DNA from: Stutzerimonas stutzeri
GTDB taxonomy: Bacteria > Pseudomonadota > Gammaproteobacteria > Pseudomonadales > Pseudomonadaceae
Assembly: GCF_015291885.1 (NCBI RefSeq)
Contig: NZ_CP036186.1
Span: forward strand, 3,561,001 to 3,625,000
Direction: 5' to 3'
DNA length: 64,000 bases
The notes below the pieces were generated by a model. It worked only from the letters and a program-made list of their open reading frames with translations, made no database searches and had not been told where the DNA came from. The stretch's first letter is position 1. The number at the start of each line of letters is the position of its first letter. This document shows positions 18,118 to 27,925 of the stretch, piece by piece. The position numbers and the translations under genes are program-made.

Positions 18118-18747
18118 TTAACCGATCTCGCTGACGGCCAGACGTACACCAAGACCGATCAGTACCGCGCCAGTGAGCCGATCAAACCAGTGACCCATTC
18201 GCGCAAAGCCAGCACGCACGCGGCCTCGACTGAACAGCCAGGCCACCAGCAGAAACCACAGCGCAGTGGCGCCGGCGAGGTAGACGCCGTAACCGGCCTG
18301 CACCAACAGCGGCGTATCAGGACTGATCACTACTGTGAATAACGAGAGAAAGAACAGCGTGGCTTTGGGATTCAGACCGTTGGTGACGAAGCCAACAGCG
18401 AACGCCTGCCACGCCGAGCGATTTGCCCGCGCACTCGCGCCATCCTCCACATCCAGGTTCATCGGCCGTGCACGCAGGGCACGCCAACCGAGATAGAGCA
18501 GATAGCCAGCCGCCAGCCACTTGAAGAGGTTGAACAGCACAATCGACTGCGAGACGATCAGGCCAATGCCAAGCAAAGAGTAGGCGACGTGCACGAATAT
18601 CCCGCAGCCAACGCCCAATGCTGTCCAACTTCCAGTGCGCCGCCCCTGGGTTACGCTTTCGCGCACCACCACCGCGAAATCCGGCCCGGGACTCGCCACT
18701 GCGAGTAGATGCACCAGCGCCACGGTCATAAATTCCATCCAGTACAC
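18118..18747 (-). CDS. LysE/RhtB-family amino-acid exporter
   Basis: The 209-residue protein has about six hydrophobic segments and the family opening VALVHLLAVASPGPDFAVVV. The GTG start at 18747 has GGAGAG six bases upstream, better spaced than the in-frame ATG at 18738. RhtB/LysE proteins export amino acids or their derivatives across the inner membrane. It is divergent from the 2-hydroxyacid dehydrogenase with only 68 bases between the starts, so the two share a promoter region. The substrate is unknown. Confidence 0.92.
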   Translation of the reverse strand: MYWMEFMTVALVHLLAVASPGPDFAVVVRESVTQGRRTGSWTALGVGCGIFVHVAYSLLGIGLIVSQSIVLFNLFKWLAAGYLLYLGWRALRARPMNLDVEDGASARANRSAWQAFAVGFVTNGLNPKATLFFLSLFTVVISPDTPLLVQAGYGVYLAGATALWFLLVAWLFSRGRVRAGFARMGHWFDRLTGAVLIGLGVRLAVSEIG

Positions 18748-18815
18748 AATCCGCTCTCCACATAATGCCGGGTTTCATTGTCGACCAGCCCCGGCTTCTT
18801 CGAAAGGTACAGTTG

Positions 18816-19775
18816 ATGTCCAGTCGCGCCGTTTTCCTCGATCTTTCTCCGCTCGACCAAGGTGACCTCGATCTGACCCCGCTGCAGGACGCGTTCGGCG
18901 AGCTCGTGTTGCATGAGCAAAGCACGGCGGATCAGATTGTCGAGCGTCTGCGTGGCGCGCAGGTAGCCATCGTCAACAAGGTGGCGCTGAATGCAGACAC
19001 CCTGGCGGCCTGCCCCGATCTCAAGCTGATCCTGGTCTCGGCCACAGGGGTCAACAATATTGACCTGCAAGCTGCCGGCGAACGCGACATCGTTGTCTGC
19101 AACTGCCAGGCATACGGCACCCCGACCGTTGCTCAGCACACGCTGATGTTGTTGCTGGCATTGGCCACGCGCCTGCCCGACTACCAGGCGGCGGTCGCCC
19201 GCGGCCGCTGGCAGGAAAGCGGCCAGTTCTGCCTGCTGGACTTCCCCATCGTCGAGCTGCAAGGCAAGACCCTTGGCCTGCTAGGCCATGGCGAACTCGG
19301 CAGCGCGGTGTCTCGACTGGCCGAGGCATTCGGCATGCGCGTGCTGGTCGGCAACCTGCCGGGGCGACCAAAGCGCCCGGAGCGTCTGGACCTGGAAGAA
19401 CTACTGCCGCAGGTGGACGCCCTGACGCTGCACTGCCCACTGACCGAGCAGACGCGCAATCTGATCGGTGCGCGCGAACTGCAATTGATGAAGCCGAGCG
19501 CGTTCCTGATCAACGCCGCCCGCGGCGGTCTGGTCGACGAACAGGCGCTGGCCGACGCGCTGCGCCACGGTCATCTGGGCGGAGCCGCCACCGATGTGCT
19601 GACCAGCGAGCCGCCAAGCGACGACAACCCGCTGTTGGCCCCGGATCTGCCGCGCCTGATCATCACCCCGCACAGCGCATGGGGCAGTCGGGAGGCACGT
19701 CAGCGGATCGTCGGCCAGTTGGCCGAGAACGCGACGGCTTTCTTCGCTGGCGCGCCGATTCGTCAGGTGAACTGA
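18816..19775 (+). CDS. D-2-hydroxyacid dehydrogenase (NAD(P)-dependent; hydroxypyruvate/glyoxylate reductase type)
   Basis: The 319-residue protein starts at ATG 18816 with AAAGG upstream. The Rossmann domain carries GLLGHGELGSAV (about residue 150), and the catalytic triad is visible as Arg in NAARGGLVDE, Glu in LTSEPPSDDNPL and His in TPHSAWGS. The YGTPTVAQHTLMLLLA segment before the nucleotide domain is typical of glycerate dehydrogenases. Likely reaction: hydroxypyruvate or glyoxylate to the D-hydroxyacid. It is divergent from the exporter; rsmC follows 87 bases downstream. Confidence 0.93.
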   Translation: MSSRAVFLDLSPLDQGDLDLTPLQDAFGELVLHEQSTADQIVERLRGAQVAIVNKVALNADTLAACPDLKLILVSATGVNNIDLQAAGERDIVVCNCQAYGTPTVAQHTLMLLLALATRLPDYQAAVARGRWQESGQFCLLDFPIVELQGKTLGLLGHGELGSAVSRLAEAFGMRVLVGNLPGRPKRPERLDLEELLPQVDALTLHCPLTEQTRNLIGARELQLMKPSAFLINAARGGLVDEQALADALRHGHLGGAATDVLTSEPPSDDNPLLAPDLPRLIITPHSAWGSREARQRIVGQLAENATAFFAGAPIRQVN

Positions 19776-19862
19776 GTTCAGGCCTGCAGGCAATAGCCTT
19801 GCCCAGCTTGCGAGCAATAGCCCATAGCCCCTAAGCTCCCGGACTTTTTCAGGGAGACGCCG

Positions 19863-20861
19863 ATGGACCCTCGAAGCGAAGTGCTGCTGCGTCAGGCCGG
19901 GTTGTTTCAAGGGCGGCTATTGCTGGCAGGCCTGCCCGCGGATGACCTGCTGGGTCAGCTCGAAAGCGCTGTCGGCTGGAGCTGGCACGCAGGCGAACAG
20001 CAACTGCTGAACAAGCGCTTCAGCGGACGTTGCAGCTTCGGCGTCTCTCCACCAGAGGGCGACTTCGAAGCCGCCGTGCTATTCCTGCCAAAATCCCGCG
20101 AACTGACCGACTATCTGCTGCAAGCACTGGCGGCGCACCTTGAAGGTCGTCCGCTGTACCTGGTCGGCGAAAAACGAGCCGGCGTCGAGCGTGCCGCCAA
20201 GCAGCTAACCAGCCTGGGCCGCGCCCGCAAACTCGACAGCGCCCGCCACTGCCAGCTCTGGCGGGTCGACATCGAGCAGGCGCCGAGCGTACCGGAGCTC
20301 GACGCACTGGCGCGCCATTTCACCCTGGAACTGGCGGACGGCCCGTTGCAGGTCATTAGTCTGCCCGGCGTATTCAGTCACGGTCGCCTGGATGTCGGCA
20401 GCGCCCTATTGCTCGAGCACCTCGACGACCTGCCCTGTGGCCGCGTGCTCGACTTCGGCTGTGGTGCCGGCATCCTCGGCGCGACGCTCAAGCGTCGCTA
20501 TCCGCAAAGCGACTTGGTGCTGCTGGATGTAGATGCCTTTGCCGTCGAGAGCAGTCGCAGAACGCTCACCGCCAACGGACTCGAGGGTGACGTTATTGCG
20601 GGCGATGGCATCGACGCCGCGCCACGGCAATTGGCAGCGATCGTCAGCAACCCGCCGTTCCATCAGGGTGTACACACCAGCTACAAAGCCAGCGAGACCC
20701 TTCTCGAGCGTGCCTCCGAACACTTGCTCAGCGGTGGACAACTGCGCCTGGTGGCCAATGCATTTCTACGCTATCCACCTTTGATCGAGCAGCACCTTGG
20801 CACCTGTCATACCGTTGCCGAGCGCGATGGCTTTCGCATCTATCGCGCCGTGCGACCCTGA
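19863..20861 (+). CDS. rsmC: 16S rRNA (guanine-1207-N2)-methyltransferase RsmC
   Basis: The 332-residue protein has two tandem methyltransferase-like halves, as in RsmC: an N-terminal degenerate domain (about 1-165) and a C-terminal catalytic one with [15 protein letters not shown] (SAM-binding) and [13 protein letters not shown] (the NPPF active-site motif). It methylates G1207 of 16S rRNA on the assembled small subunit. The ATG at 19863 has GGGAG upstream. Confidence 0.95.
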   Translation: MDPRSEVLLRQAGLFQGRLLLAGLPADDLLGQLESAVGWSWHAGEQQLLNKRFSGRCSFGVSPPEGDFEAAVLFLPKSRELTDYLLQALAAHLEGRPLYLVGEKRAGVERAAKQLTSLGRARKLDSARHCQLWRVDIEQAPSVPELDALARHFTLELADGPLQVISLPGVFSHGRLDVGSALLLEHLDDLPCGRVLDFGCGAGILGATLKRRYPQSDLVLLDVDAFAVESSRRTLTANGLEGDVIAGDGIDAAPRQLAAIVSNPPFHQGVHTSYKASETLLERASEHLLSGGQLRLVANAFLRYPPLIEQHLGTCHTVAERDGFRIYRAVRP

Positions 20862-20915
20862 CCCCCGCGACCGGCGGTTGCACCGAACGGGCGGTTGCGG
20901 CAAACTCGCCGCCGT

Positions 20916-21053
20916 CCTTGGGGGAGTAGTCTCCGACGAGCGCCCTGCTCGTCTGGCATGCGTCAACATACTTGGTCCGCAGACCATGGCGCATGCGACC
21001 GGCCGGCGCGTAACGATACGCCAGGCCAGGTTTGACAAGACCCATGACATGTA
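20916..21053 (+). ncRNA. yybP-ykoY manganese riboswitch
   Basis: The 261-base leader of the GDT1-family gene contains yybP-ykoY signatures in the correct order: CTTGGGGGAGTAG at 20919-20931 or within a few bases of it, GCGTCAACATACTTGG in the middle, and GACAAGACCCA near 21034-21044. This riboswitch senses Mn2+ and commonly sits ahead of TMEM165/GDT1 genes. Downstream, GGGCGGG (21064-21070) can pair with CCCGCCC (21102-21108), which abuts the ribosome-binding site TAAAGGA (21109-21115), so translation control by SD sequestration is the likely output. No T-rich terminator is seen. Confidence 0.85.
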
Positions 21054-21063
21054 CACCTGACCC

Positions 21064-21115
21064 GGGCGGGCAGGCTGCGCATGTCATGGTGAATCTGTCG
21101 ACCCGCCCTAAAGGA
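21064..21115 (+). promoter_or_regulatory. SD-sequestering hairpin (riboswitch expression platform)
   Basis: GGGCGGG at 21064-21070 is complementary to CCCGCCC at 21102-21108, immediately before TAAAGGA at 21109-21115 and the TTG start at 21123. Pairing would restrict ribosome access unless the manganese-bound aptamer refolds the leader. Confidence 0.55.
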
Positions 21116-21122
21116 ATGCCGC

Positions 21123-21710
21123 TTGGAATCGTTTTTCGTCCCTACCCTGATCGTTGCCCTCGCCGAAATCGGCGACAAGACGCAGCTGCTCGCACTGCTG
21201 CTGGCGGCACGCTATCGGCGGCCGTGGCCGATCATCTGGGGTATCGTCGTCGCAACCCTGGCCAACCATGCAGCAGCCGGCGCGCTTGGCAGCTGGGTAT
21301 CTGGCCTGGTCTCGCCAGTAGTGTTGAGCTGGGTGCTGGCCGCAAGCTTTGTCGCCGTCGCACTGTGGACGCTGGTGCCCGACAAGCTGGATGACGACGA
21401 CGCCAAACTGGGCCGCGGCTATGGCCCCTTCGTTGCCACCACCGTGGCCTTCTTCATCGCTGAGATGGGCGACAAAACCCAAGTCGCCACGGTGATGCTC
21501 GCCGCGCAGTACCCGGATTTCGTTCTGGTCATCCTCGGCACCACCGTCGGCATGCTGCTCGCCAACGTCCCGGTCGTTCTGGCCAGCCATTTCGCTGCCG
21601 ATCGCCTGCCGCTGACGCTGATTCGCCGTGTCGCGGCGGCCGGCTTCGCGGCACTGGCGGTGTACGCCGGCTATCAGGCGCTGACCATGAGCACTATTGT
21701 CTCAGGCTGA
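21123..21710 (+). CDS. TMEM165/GDT1-family membrane protein, probable manganese exporter
   Basis: The 195-residue protein has six hydrophobic segments in two repeats, each starting with the family motif: AEIGDKTQLLALLLA near the N-terminus and AEMGDKTQVATVMLAA at about residue 113. The acidic and Lys residues of these motifs form the cation path. Bacterial members such as MneA of Vibrio export Mn2+. The TTG start at 21123 is chosen because AAAGGA is 7 bases upstream and the first motif lies within the following 25 residues. The manganese riboswitch directly upstream supports a manganese role. Confidence 0.93.
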   Translation: MESFFVPTLIVALAEIGDKTQLLALLLAARYRRPWPIIWGIVVATLANHAAAGALGSWVSGLVSPVVLSWVLAASFVAVALWTLVPDKLDDDDAKLGRGYGPFVATTVAFFIAEMGDKTQVATVMLAAQYPDFVLVILGTTVGMLLANVPVVLASHFAADRLPLTLIRRVAAAGFAALAVYAGYQALTMSTIVSG

Positions 21711-21795
21711 TACGCAGCGCAAATCTGCGCATCTGGGGAGCTGATAGAGTGCGCTACCGCAGCGCACCATCAGCGCCCCGAGGAGAATAGGCTGC

Positions 21796-22239
21796 ATGTC
21801 AGCGGATGGACGCAAGAAACGAGTCTGCAACCATATCGATCTGAGCTGGAACAAGGGCCGACTGGCCCTCTCCGAACAGATGCAGAGCAAATATTTCGCC
21901 TATAAAGGCTCACTCATTGGCCAGCCGCTGAACAGCGCAGGCTTCGCCGAACTCGTGCGTAACGTGCGTGCGGCCATGCCGGATCTGGAAGTGGTTGTGG
22001 ATGAGTGCATTTGCGAGGGACACAAGGTAGTCACCTCGAGCACCGTGATGGGCACACTCGCCACGCCACAATTCGGCTACTCGGTAACCGACAAGATTCT
22101 TGCAATTGCTGTGGTGAGCGTCTGGACACTCAGCCCAGCCGGGGACATCGAGGAGATTCACACGCTCATCGACCTCGAAGGCGTGCATCAGCAACTGGGC
22201 ATCGAAACACCCCTTTCAGCACTGCTGTCGCCGGCCTGA
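21796..22239 (+). CDS. SnoaL/NTF2-like fold protein (ester-cyclase-like), function unknown
   Basis: This 147-residue cytoplasmic protein has the layout of the SnoaL-like polyketide cyclase superfamily: an N-terminal helix with LSWNKGRLAL, then AMPDLEVVVDECICEGHKVV, the central strand pair typical of these cone-shaped folds. Those proteins span cyclases, isomerases and non-catalytic binders. No catalytic assignment is possible. The ATG at 21796 has GAGGAG upstream. It is separated by 85 bases from the GDT1 gene and may be read with it. Confidence 0.75.
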   Translation: MSADGRKKRVCNHIDLSWNKGRLALSEQMQSKYFAYKGSLIGQPLNSAGFAELVRNVRAAMPDLEVVVDECICEGHKVVTSSTVMGTLATPQFGYSVTDKILAIAVVSVWTLSPAGDIEEIHTLIDLEGVHQQLGIETPLSALLSPA

Positions 22240-22261
22240 GCGGTCGGCGACGAGGCATCGC

Positions 22262-23080
22262 TCAGCGGCCGCTACGGGCCTGCTCGTACAGCGGCATGAC
22301 CTTCGGGATATTCGCCTTGAGTGCCGCAGTGCGCGTGGTTGACGACGGATGAGTGCTCATGAACTCTGGCGGCGCCGAGCCACCGGCGGCCCCCATCTTC
22401 TCCCACAGCGTAATCGCGGCATTGGGGTTGTAACCGGCTCGTGCAGCCAGTTCCAGACCGATCAGATCCGCCTCGTTCTCATTGCCCCGGCTGTTGGGCA
22501 GGGTCATCAGATACTCGACACCCATATTCGCCATCTGCAGGCCGCCAGTGCCTACGCCCATGGCCGAACCCAGCTGGGTCGCCATCTGCACGCCATAAGC
22601 CTTGGACATCGCCTCGCGCCCATGCTCACGTAGCGCGTGCGCGATCTCGTGCCCCATCACCGCTGCGATCTCATCGTCGGTCAGTTTCAGCTTCTCGATC
22701 AGGCCGGTGTAGAAAATGATCTTGCCGCCCGGGCCGCAGTTGGCATTGAGCTCGGGGCTGTCGATGACGTTAACCTCCCAAGCCCACTGCGCTGCGTCTG
22801 GACGGAACACCGGCACCTTGGCGATCAGCCGCTGAGCTATGCCGTTGACCCGCTTGGCGATCGCGGTGTCCTTCTTCAGCACGCCCTGGCTCGCAGCTTT
22901 GCTGAGCGTCTCCTGATAAGACTGGGCATACATCTGGTTGACCTGGTCGGTCGACAGCATGCTGAACATGTACTGCTTGCGTTCGACACCCACGGCACCG
23001 CCACTGGTGGTGTTGACGGCCTGACACCCCGCCAGCACGGCTGCAGCGACAAGCATGGATAATCTGTGCGGCTTGAACAT
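22262..23080 (-). CDS. loiP: M48-family periplasmic metalloprotease, lipoprotein (LoiP-like)
   Basis: The 272-residue protein has a signal peptide with lipobox VLAGC (Cys19), and the zinc protease motif MGHEIAHALREH (HEXXH) at about residue 143, with the third ligand Glu in GNENEADLIGLELAARAGY. It should be anchored in the outer membrane facing the periplasm. LoiP in E. coli is a low-osmolarity-induced protease working with BepA and YcaL in envelope protein quality control. The gene symbol is by family resemblance. GGAGAG precedes the ATG at 23080. Confidence 0.9.
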   Translation of the reverse strand: MFKPHRLSMLVAAAVLAGCQAVNTTSGGAVGVERKQYMFSMLSTDQVNQMYAQSYQETLSKAASQGVLKKDTAIAKRVNGIAQRLIAKVPVFRPDAAQWAWEVNVIDSPELNANCGPGGKIIFYTGLIEKLKLTDDEIAAVMGHEIAHALREHGREAMSKAYGVQMATQLGSAMGVGTGGLQMANMGVEYLMTLPNSRGNENEADLIGLELAARAGYNPNAAITLWEKMGAAGGSAPPEFMSTHPSSTTRTAALKANIPKVMPLYEQARSGR

Positions 23081-23210
23081 CGAGTCTCTCCAGTAAACCT
23101 GCGCCGTATCCTAGAGCGGCCCCACCTGGCAGGCAACCAGCGACTCCGCTGCAGTTGTCGCAAATTCGGCCGATAGCCTACTTATCCGCTACGCAACTGG
23201 AGTACCGCAC

Positions 23211-25340
23211 ATGTTCCGATCCATTCAGACCGCCTTCGCGGCATTGGCCGGTGCTTGCACGTTAGCCGTGATCGCGGCGCTTCTGCTGTACGCAATGGTT
23301 TCCGGCATGCGCAGCCAGGCGCTGGTCGAGGACCGCACGCGCACGTTGATCGATGGCATGGTCGAACAGCGCGTCACGGCGCTGGCGCAAGCCCAGGTCA
23401 GCCGCATCCAGGCACAACTACAGGCACCTCTGCAGATTGCCACCGGCCTCGCCCGGGTGCATACCCTCACCGGCCTCAGCGACGACGAGGGTATGCCAAT
23501 GGCCAACCTCACGCGCGAGGAACTGATCAACCTGGCGCGCCAGACGCTGACCGAGAATCCCAATCTCACCAGTACCTATATCGCCTGGGAGCCTAACGGG
23601 GTAGACGCCAATGACCTGATGTATCGCGGCGACGCCCCGGGCATGGTCAATGGCCGCTTCGCCAGCTGGATCTACCGCGACACCAGCGGCAAGTTGCTGG
23701 TCGAGCGACTCACTGACATCGAGGACACCAGCCTGCTGGAAACCGGCGTTCGTGCCGGCGAGTACTACCTGTGTCCGCGTGAACAACTCAAGCCCTGCGT
23801 CGGCGACCCCGCGCCGTATGAGATGAATGGCCAGACGCAGCTGCTGTCGTCGTTCAACGCACCGATCATCATTGACGGCAAGTTCCAGGGCATCGTCGGC
23901 GCGGATATCAGTGTCGACTTTATCCAGCAATTGCTGAGCGCCGCTAATAGCCAGCTATATGGCGGTGTCGGGCAGATCGCACTGATCTCCAACAATGGGC
24001 GCCTCGCGGCATACAGTCGTGACAAGAGCCTGCTTGGCAAACCCGCAGCGCAAATTCTCGATGCCGATGAGCAGGCGCTGGTCAAACAACTGCCCTCCGG
24101 TCAGACCCACTACCGCATCGATCACGCTCGCGGCCGCGTCGCACTGCTGCTGCCATTCTCATTCCCCGGTACCGATGCCCGCTGGGTGCTGATGCTCGAA
24201 CTGCCGACTGCCGAAGTAATGAAGGAACTGGATCAATTGATGGTCGCGCTCGGCGAGGAAAGCCGCAGCGATCTCGGCACCATGCTGGTCATCGGCGTGC
24301 TGATCGCCTTTGTTGGACTGCTCGCCATCTGGCTGATCAGCCGTCGCATCACCCGCCCGCTACGCGACATGGTGGTGATGCTGGACAACATCGGCCAGGG
24401 CGAAGGCGACCTCACCCAACGTCTGAATATCGACAGCCGCAACGAGCTGGGCCAGATCGCCGCTGGCTTCAACGCCTTCCTGGCACGACTGCAGGGCATG
24501 ATCGGCGAGGTAGTCGCCTCCGTTCAAAAGGTCAGCGACGCTTCCGAGCATACGGCCGATATCGCCATTCGCACCGACAAAGGCGTGCAGACCCAGCTGG
24601 CGGAGATCGAGCTGGTTGCGACCGCGGTGCATGAAATGACGGCGACCGCTCAGGACGTGGCGCGTAATGCGACCCAGGCTGCCGAGGCAGCCAATAACGC
24701 GGATCGCGCGGCCAACCAAGGCCGCCATATCGTGCGGGACACCGGCTCCACCATCACCGAGCTGGCCGACGAGATTGGCAAGGCGGTTGAGGTGGTGCAG
24801 ACGCTCGCCCGAGACAGCGAGAATATCGACGCCATTCTGGTCACCATCCGCAGCATCGCCGAGCAGACCAACCTGCTCGCCCTCAATGCGGCAATCGAGG
24901 CAGCCCGGGCTGGGGAGCAAGGCCGCGGCTTCGCTGTGGTGGCTGACGAGGTACGCAACCTGGCACAGAAGACCCAGCAAGCGACCGGCGAAATCCAGCA
25001 GATGATTCAGCAACTGCAAAGTGGTACGCGGAGCGTGGTGCAGGTGATGGAGCAGAGCCAGAGCCGTACGCTACGCAGCGTCGAGCAGGCTGACGCCGCA
25101 GCCGAAGCCTTGCAGGCAATCACCCAGGCAGTCTCGTTGATCAACGACATGAACAACCAGATCGCCAGCGCTGCCGAAGAGCAAAGCGCGGTCGCCGAAG
25201 ACATCAACCGCAACGTCACCAATATTGGCCAGGTCGCCCAGCAAGTCGCCGCCGGCGCCGACGAAGCCAGTCAGGCGAGTGCCGGGCTGACACGCCTGGC
25301 CGAGCAGCAGCGCCGCCTGATCAATCAGTTCAGGGTGTAA
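23211..25340 (+). CDS. Methyl-accepting chemotaxis protein with double-Cache sensor
   Basis: The 709-residue receptor has an N-terminal membrane helix (about 8-30), a large periplasmic dCache domain (about 35-345), a second membrane helix ([20 protein letters not shown], about 360-380), a HAMP domain (about 382-432), and the cytoplasmic signalling hairpin whose tip reads [18 protein letters not shown]. No C-terminal CheR-tether pentapeptide is present (it ends INQFRV). dCache receptors bind amino acids, amines or organic acids directly. The ligand cannot be inferred. It is monocistronic, and the GGAG before the ATG supports the start. Confidence 0.95.
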   Translation: MFRSIQTAFAALAGACTLAVIAALLLYAMVSGMRSQALVEDRTRTLIDGMVEQRVTALAQAQVSRIQAQLQAPLQIATGLARVHTLTGLSDDEGMPMANLTREELINLARQTLTENPNLTSTYIAWEPNGVDANDLMYRGDAPGMVNGRFASWIYRDTSGKLLVERLTDIEDTSLLETGVRAGEYYLCPREQLKPCVGDPAPYEMNGQTQLLSSFNAPIIIDGKFQGIVGADISVDFIQQLLSAANSQLYGGVGQIALISNNGRLAAYSRDKSLLGKPAAQILDADEQALVKQLPSGQTHYRIDHARGRVALLLPFSFPGTDARWVLMLELPTAEVMKELDQLMVALGEESRSDLGTMLVIGVLIAFVGLLAIWLISRRITRPLRDMVVMLDNIGQGEGDLTQRLNIDSRNELGQIAAGFNAFLARLQGMIGEVVASVQKVSDASEHTADIAIRTDKGVQTQLAEIELVATAVHEMTATAQDVARNATQAAEAANNADRAANQGRHIVRDTGSTITELADEIGKAVEVVQTLARDSENIDAILVTIRSIAEQTNLLALNAAIEAARAGEQGRGFAVVADEVRNLAQKTQQATGEIQQMIQQLQSGTRSVVQVMEQSQSRTLRSVEQADAAAEALQAITQAVSLINDMNNQIASAAEEQSAVAEDINRNVTNIGQVAQQVAAGADEASQASAGLTRLAEQQRRLINQFRV

Positions 25341-25361
25341 GTAGGTAAGCAGCACGCCTGC

Positions 25362-25979
25362 TCAAGCCGGCGTTAGGCATTCCGGCCCGTTGATGCGCGG
25401 GTCATTCACCACTGTTGCGAGCGGGCGCTCACGCAATGCTGGCTGGGGCTGAGCCAGCAACGCCTTCAGTGCCTCAAGCGGCGTGTCAGGATCGAGCCAG
25501 GCAGCCTGCCCGGCCTCATCGAGTATCAACGGCCGGCGCAGCGTCGCCGCCGGCAGCGTCACGACCGCAGCACTGAGGTAGGTATGCCCCTGCACTGGAT
25601 AGGCTTCCCAGAGCGCTGCGAAGTAGGTCAGCGAACCTTCGCTGGTCATCCAGTAAGGGCGCTTTCGTGCGGTGCCCCGCCACTCGTAGAAGCCGTTGGC
25701 CGGCAGCAGACCACGACGCAGGCGCAAGGCATCACGGAACATCGGTTGCTCAGCCAGGGTTTCGGCGCGGGCCTGCGCGGGCGTGCGCGTCAGATCGGTG
25801 AGCCAGGCCGGTGTAAGTCCCCAGCGCACCCGGCTCAGCTGCAATTCTGCATCTACCTGGCGTAGCAACAGTACCGAAGCGCCAGGCGCAAGGCTCCAAT
25901 GCGGCTGCTGATCGGCGGGGAAACCGGGCAAGGCAGCGAAGTCCTGGCTCCAGCGAAAAAGGGCGTAGCGACCGCACAT
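25362..25979 (-). CDS. yedK: SOS-response-associated peptidase (SRAP/HMCES/YedK family)
   Basis: The 205-residue protein begins MCGRYALF, with the catalytic Cys2 that forms a covalent thiazolidine link to abasic sites in single-stranded DNA. Other family motifs: LLPANGFYEWRG (about residue 95; Asn and Glu of the active site) and the late AAVVTLPAA stretch. YedK/HMCES proteins shield abasic sites at replication forks. It is convergent with the chemoreceptor gene. The downstream DUF2007 gene lies on its upstream side by 11 bases, so the three minus-strand genes here (25362-26433) look like one operon. Confidence 0.93.
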   Translation of the reverse strand: MCGRYALFRWSQDFAALPGFPADQQPHWSLAPGASVLLLRQVDAELQLSRVRWGLTPAWLTDLTRTPAQARAETLAEQPMFRDALRLRRGLLPANGFYEWRGTARKRPYWMTSEGSLTYFAALWEAYPVQGHTYLSAAVVTLPAATLRRPLILDEAGQAAWLDPDTPLEALKALLAQPQPALRERPLATVVNDPRINGPECLTPA

Positions 25980-25990
25980 AGAAACACTCG

Positions 25991-26251
25991 TCAGCAGATC
26001 AGTTCGCCGGGATAACTTTCCGGTTCATCGCCCGGCAATGGCTCGGCGCCATTGTACGCAGCGATCAGCTGACGTGCCCGTTCGGCATCCTCATCCGGCA
26101 CCATCAGCCCGAGTAACCCGGCGGCGGGCAGCTCGCCCATGGCGCCGATCAGGTGACTGCCCGCCAGAAAGGCCTCGATGCCCTCACCGATCAGCATGCC
26201 GTTGAGCATCTCCGCCTCCAACAGGTCGCGCGGCTCGTAAATACGCTGCAT
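25991..26251 (-). CDS. DUF2007-domain small protein
   Basis: The 86-residue protein opens MQRIYEPRDLLEAEMLNGML, which is the DUF2007 (putative signal-transducing, PII-fold-like) pattern, followed by GLMVPDEDAERARQLIAAY. The ATG at 26251 has GGAGG upstream and overlaps the stop of the CPXCG gene by one base (TAATG), showing translational coupling. The family function is not established. Confidence 0.88.
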   Translation of the reverse strand: MQRIYEPRDLLEAEMLNGMLIGEGIEAFLAGSHLIGAMGELPAAGLLGLMVPDEDAERARQLIAAYNGAEPLPGDEPESYPGELIC

Positions 26252-26433
26252 TACTCGTCCTCCCTGAGGGTTTCCAGTTGCCACTGCTCACCGTCCGTGC
26301 GCAGATCGAACAGCACTGGCCGGCAACACACCGCACAGTCTTCGATGTACTGTTGGTCGCCGCCACTCAGATCGAGCACGGCTTCGACCGGCTCGCCACA
26401 GTAGGGGCATTGAAAGACCTGTGTTTCTAGCAT
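26251..26433 (-). CDS. CPXCG-motif cysteine-rich small protein
   Basis: The 60-residue protein has CPYCG near the N-terminus and CAVCCRP in the middle, two CxxC-type pairs that probably bind one zinc or iron. The ATG at 26433 has GGAGG at good spacing; the frame is open further upstream but without support. It is the first gene of a coupled pair with DUF2007. It is a common small gammaproteobacterial protein of unknown role. Confidence 0.88.
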   Translation of the reverse strand: MLETQVFQCPYCGEPVEAVLDLSGGDQQYIEDCAVCCRPVLFDLRTDGEQWQLETLREDE

Positions 26434-26673
26434 CAATCCTCCACGTGACTTGCCGCTATAATCGCCGTCTTTGAAGGTCGTTGACTCGACCCCATACAAG
26501 AAGACTGACTCGGTGCGCCTTGCAATTAGGCCCCCGGGCCGCATGCAGGACCTAGCCGGCAATCATGCGAACAGCCGCTGTACTCGAAGAGTATGAGCCA
26601 ACCGGCTCCGGCCCGTTCCGTGAATTGCCCTGCCCAGCGCTGCAGCCCGTTCCTCGTTTCCTTTACAGAGAGC

Positions 26674-27840
26674 ATGATGGACGAATTCGAAGCCATCCGA
26701 CCCTACGCCGACGCCGAAGTCCCGGTAGTCATGGCACGCCTGTTTGCCGACCGGGAGTTTCTCGACATTCTGGCGCACTTCCGCTTTCCGCGCTTGGCCG
26801 ACAGCATGGGCTGGCTGATCAAGCCAGTCATCTCGCGCAGGCTGCGCCGACAGTTCGCCAGCATCCATACAGTGGATGCGTTACAGCACAAGATCGAAGC
26901 CTACATCGACCGCACCATTGAGAGAGCCACCGACGGTGTGACCTTTTCCGGCCTGGAACGGCTGCAGCAAGGCCGCGCCTATCTGTTCCTGGCCAACCAC
27001 CGTGACATCGTCATGGACCCGGCATTTGTCAACTATGCGGTCTATCAGGCCGGCATCCGTACGCCACGCATCGCCATTGGCGACAACCTGTTACAGCGGC
27101 CCTTCGTCAGCGATCTGATGCGCCTGAACAAGAGCTTCATCGTACGCCGGTCCATTACCGGCCGCCGGGAAAAGCTGGCGGCGTATCAGGTACTTTCAGG
27201 CTATATCAACCACTCGATCCGCAACGATGGGGAGTCGGTTTGGATCGCGCAGGCTGAAGGCCGCGCCAAGGATGGTGATGACCGCACCGACTCGGCGATC
27301 CTCAAGATGCTGCACATGAGCCGCAAGGATGAGGCCTTTGCCGAAACGCTCGCCGCGCTGCGACCGGTGCCGGTGGCGATCAGCTACGAGTACGACCCGT
27401 GCGATCAGGCCAAGGCACGCGAGCTGTACATCCGCGCCACTACCGGGACCTACAACAAGGCTCCGGGTGAGGACGATGCCAGCATCGCCTTGGGCATCAC
27501 CGGCTACAAAGGCCGTGTGCATATTGCCTTCAGCACGCCGATGGAGAGCGTGCCCGAGGATGCCAAGCAGATGGCCAATGCGGTCGATCGTCAGATTCTC
27601 GGCAGCTATAGGTTGTTCCCAGTGCACTATCTGGCCTATCGCCTCTGGGATGAGCAAGATCCGGATATCCAGGTACCGAGCGCAGCCGAGCTGTTCGGCC
27701 GTGAGGAAGTGGAGCGCGCCGAAGCCGAATGGAGCAAACGCCTCGCCGCCTGCCCGAGCGTACAACAACCCTATCTGATTCAGCAGTACGCCACGCCGGT
27801 GCGTAACCAGTACCGCCTGAACGCCGGGCTAGAGCCCTGA
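26674..27840 (+). CDS. Glycerol-phosphate-type acyltransferase (second PlsC-like protein)
   Basis: The protein is 388 residues if started at ATG 26674 (MMDEFEAIRPY), which follows AGAGAG; an upstream in-frame ATG at 26593 would add 27 residues of low-quality sequence. Motifs FLANHRDIVMDPAFV (catalytic His/Asp block) and AQAEGRAKDGDD (equivalent of the EGTR block) place it in the LPLAT/PlsC superfamily. The extended C-terminal half is typical of a Pseudomonas subgroup of putative 1-acyl-glycerol-3-phosphate acyltransferases. Substrate unproven. Confidence 0.87.
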   Translation: MMDEFEAIRPYADAEVPVVMARLFADREFLDILAHFRFPRLADSMGWLIKPVISRRLRRQFASIHTVDALQHKIEAYIDRTIERATDGVTFSGLERLQQGRAYLFLANHRDIVMDPAFVNYAVYQAGIRTPRIAIGDNLLQRPFVSDLMRLNKSFIVRRSITGRREKLAAYQVLSGYINHSIRNDGESVWIAQAEGRAKDGDDRTDSAILKMLHMSRKDEAFAETLAALRPVPVAISYEYDPCDQAKARELYIRATTGTYNKAPGEDDASIALGITGYKGRVHIAFSTPMESVPEDAKQMANAVDRQILGSYRLFPVHYLAYRLWDEQDPDIQVPSAAELFGREEVERAEAEWSKRLAACPSVQQPYLIQQYATPVRNQYRLNAGLEP

Positions 27841-27925
27841 GACGCGCTGGGCCCTGCGCACAGACTGCGACGGGCCCTGCAGTCAGCCACAATGCCGTCA
27901 AACACAAACCTTCAACACGAGCTTT

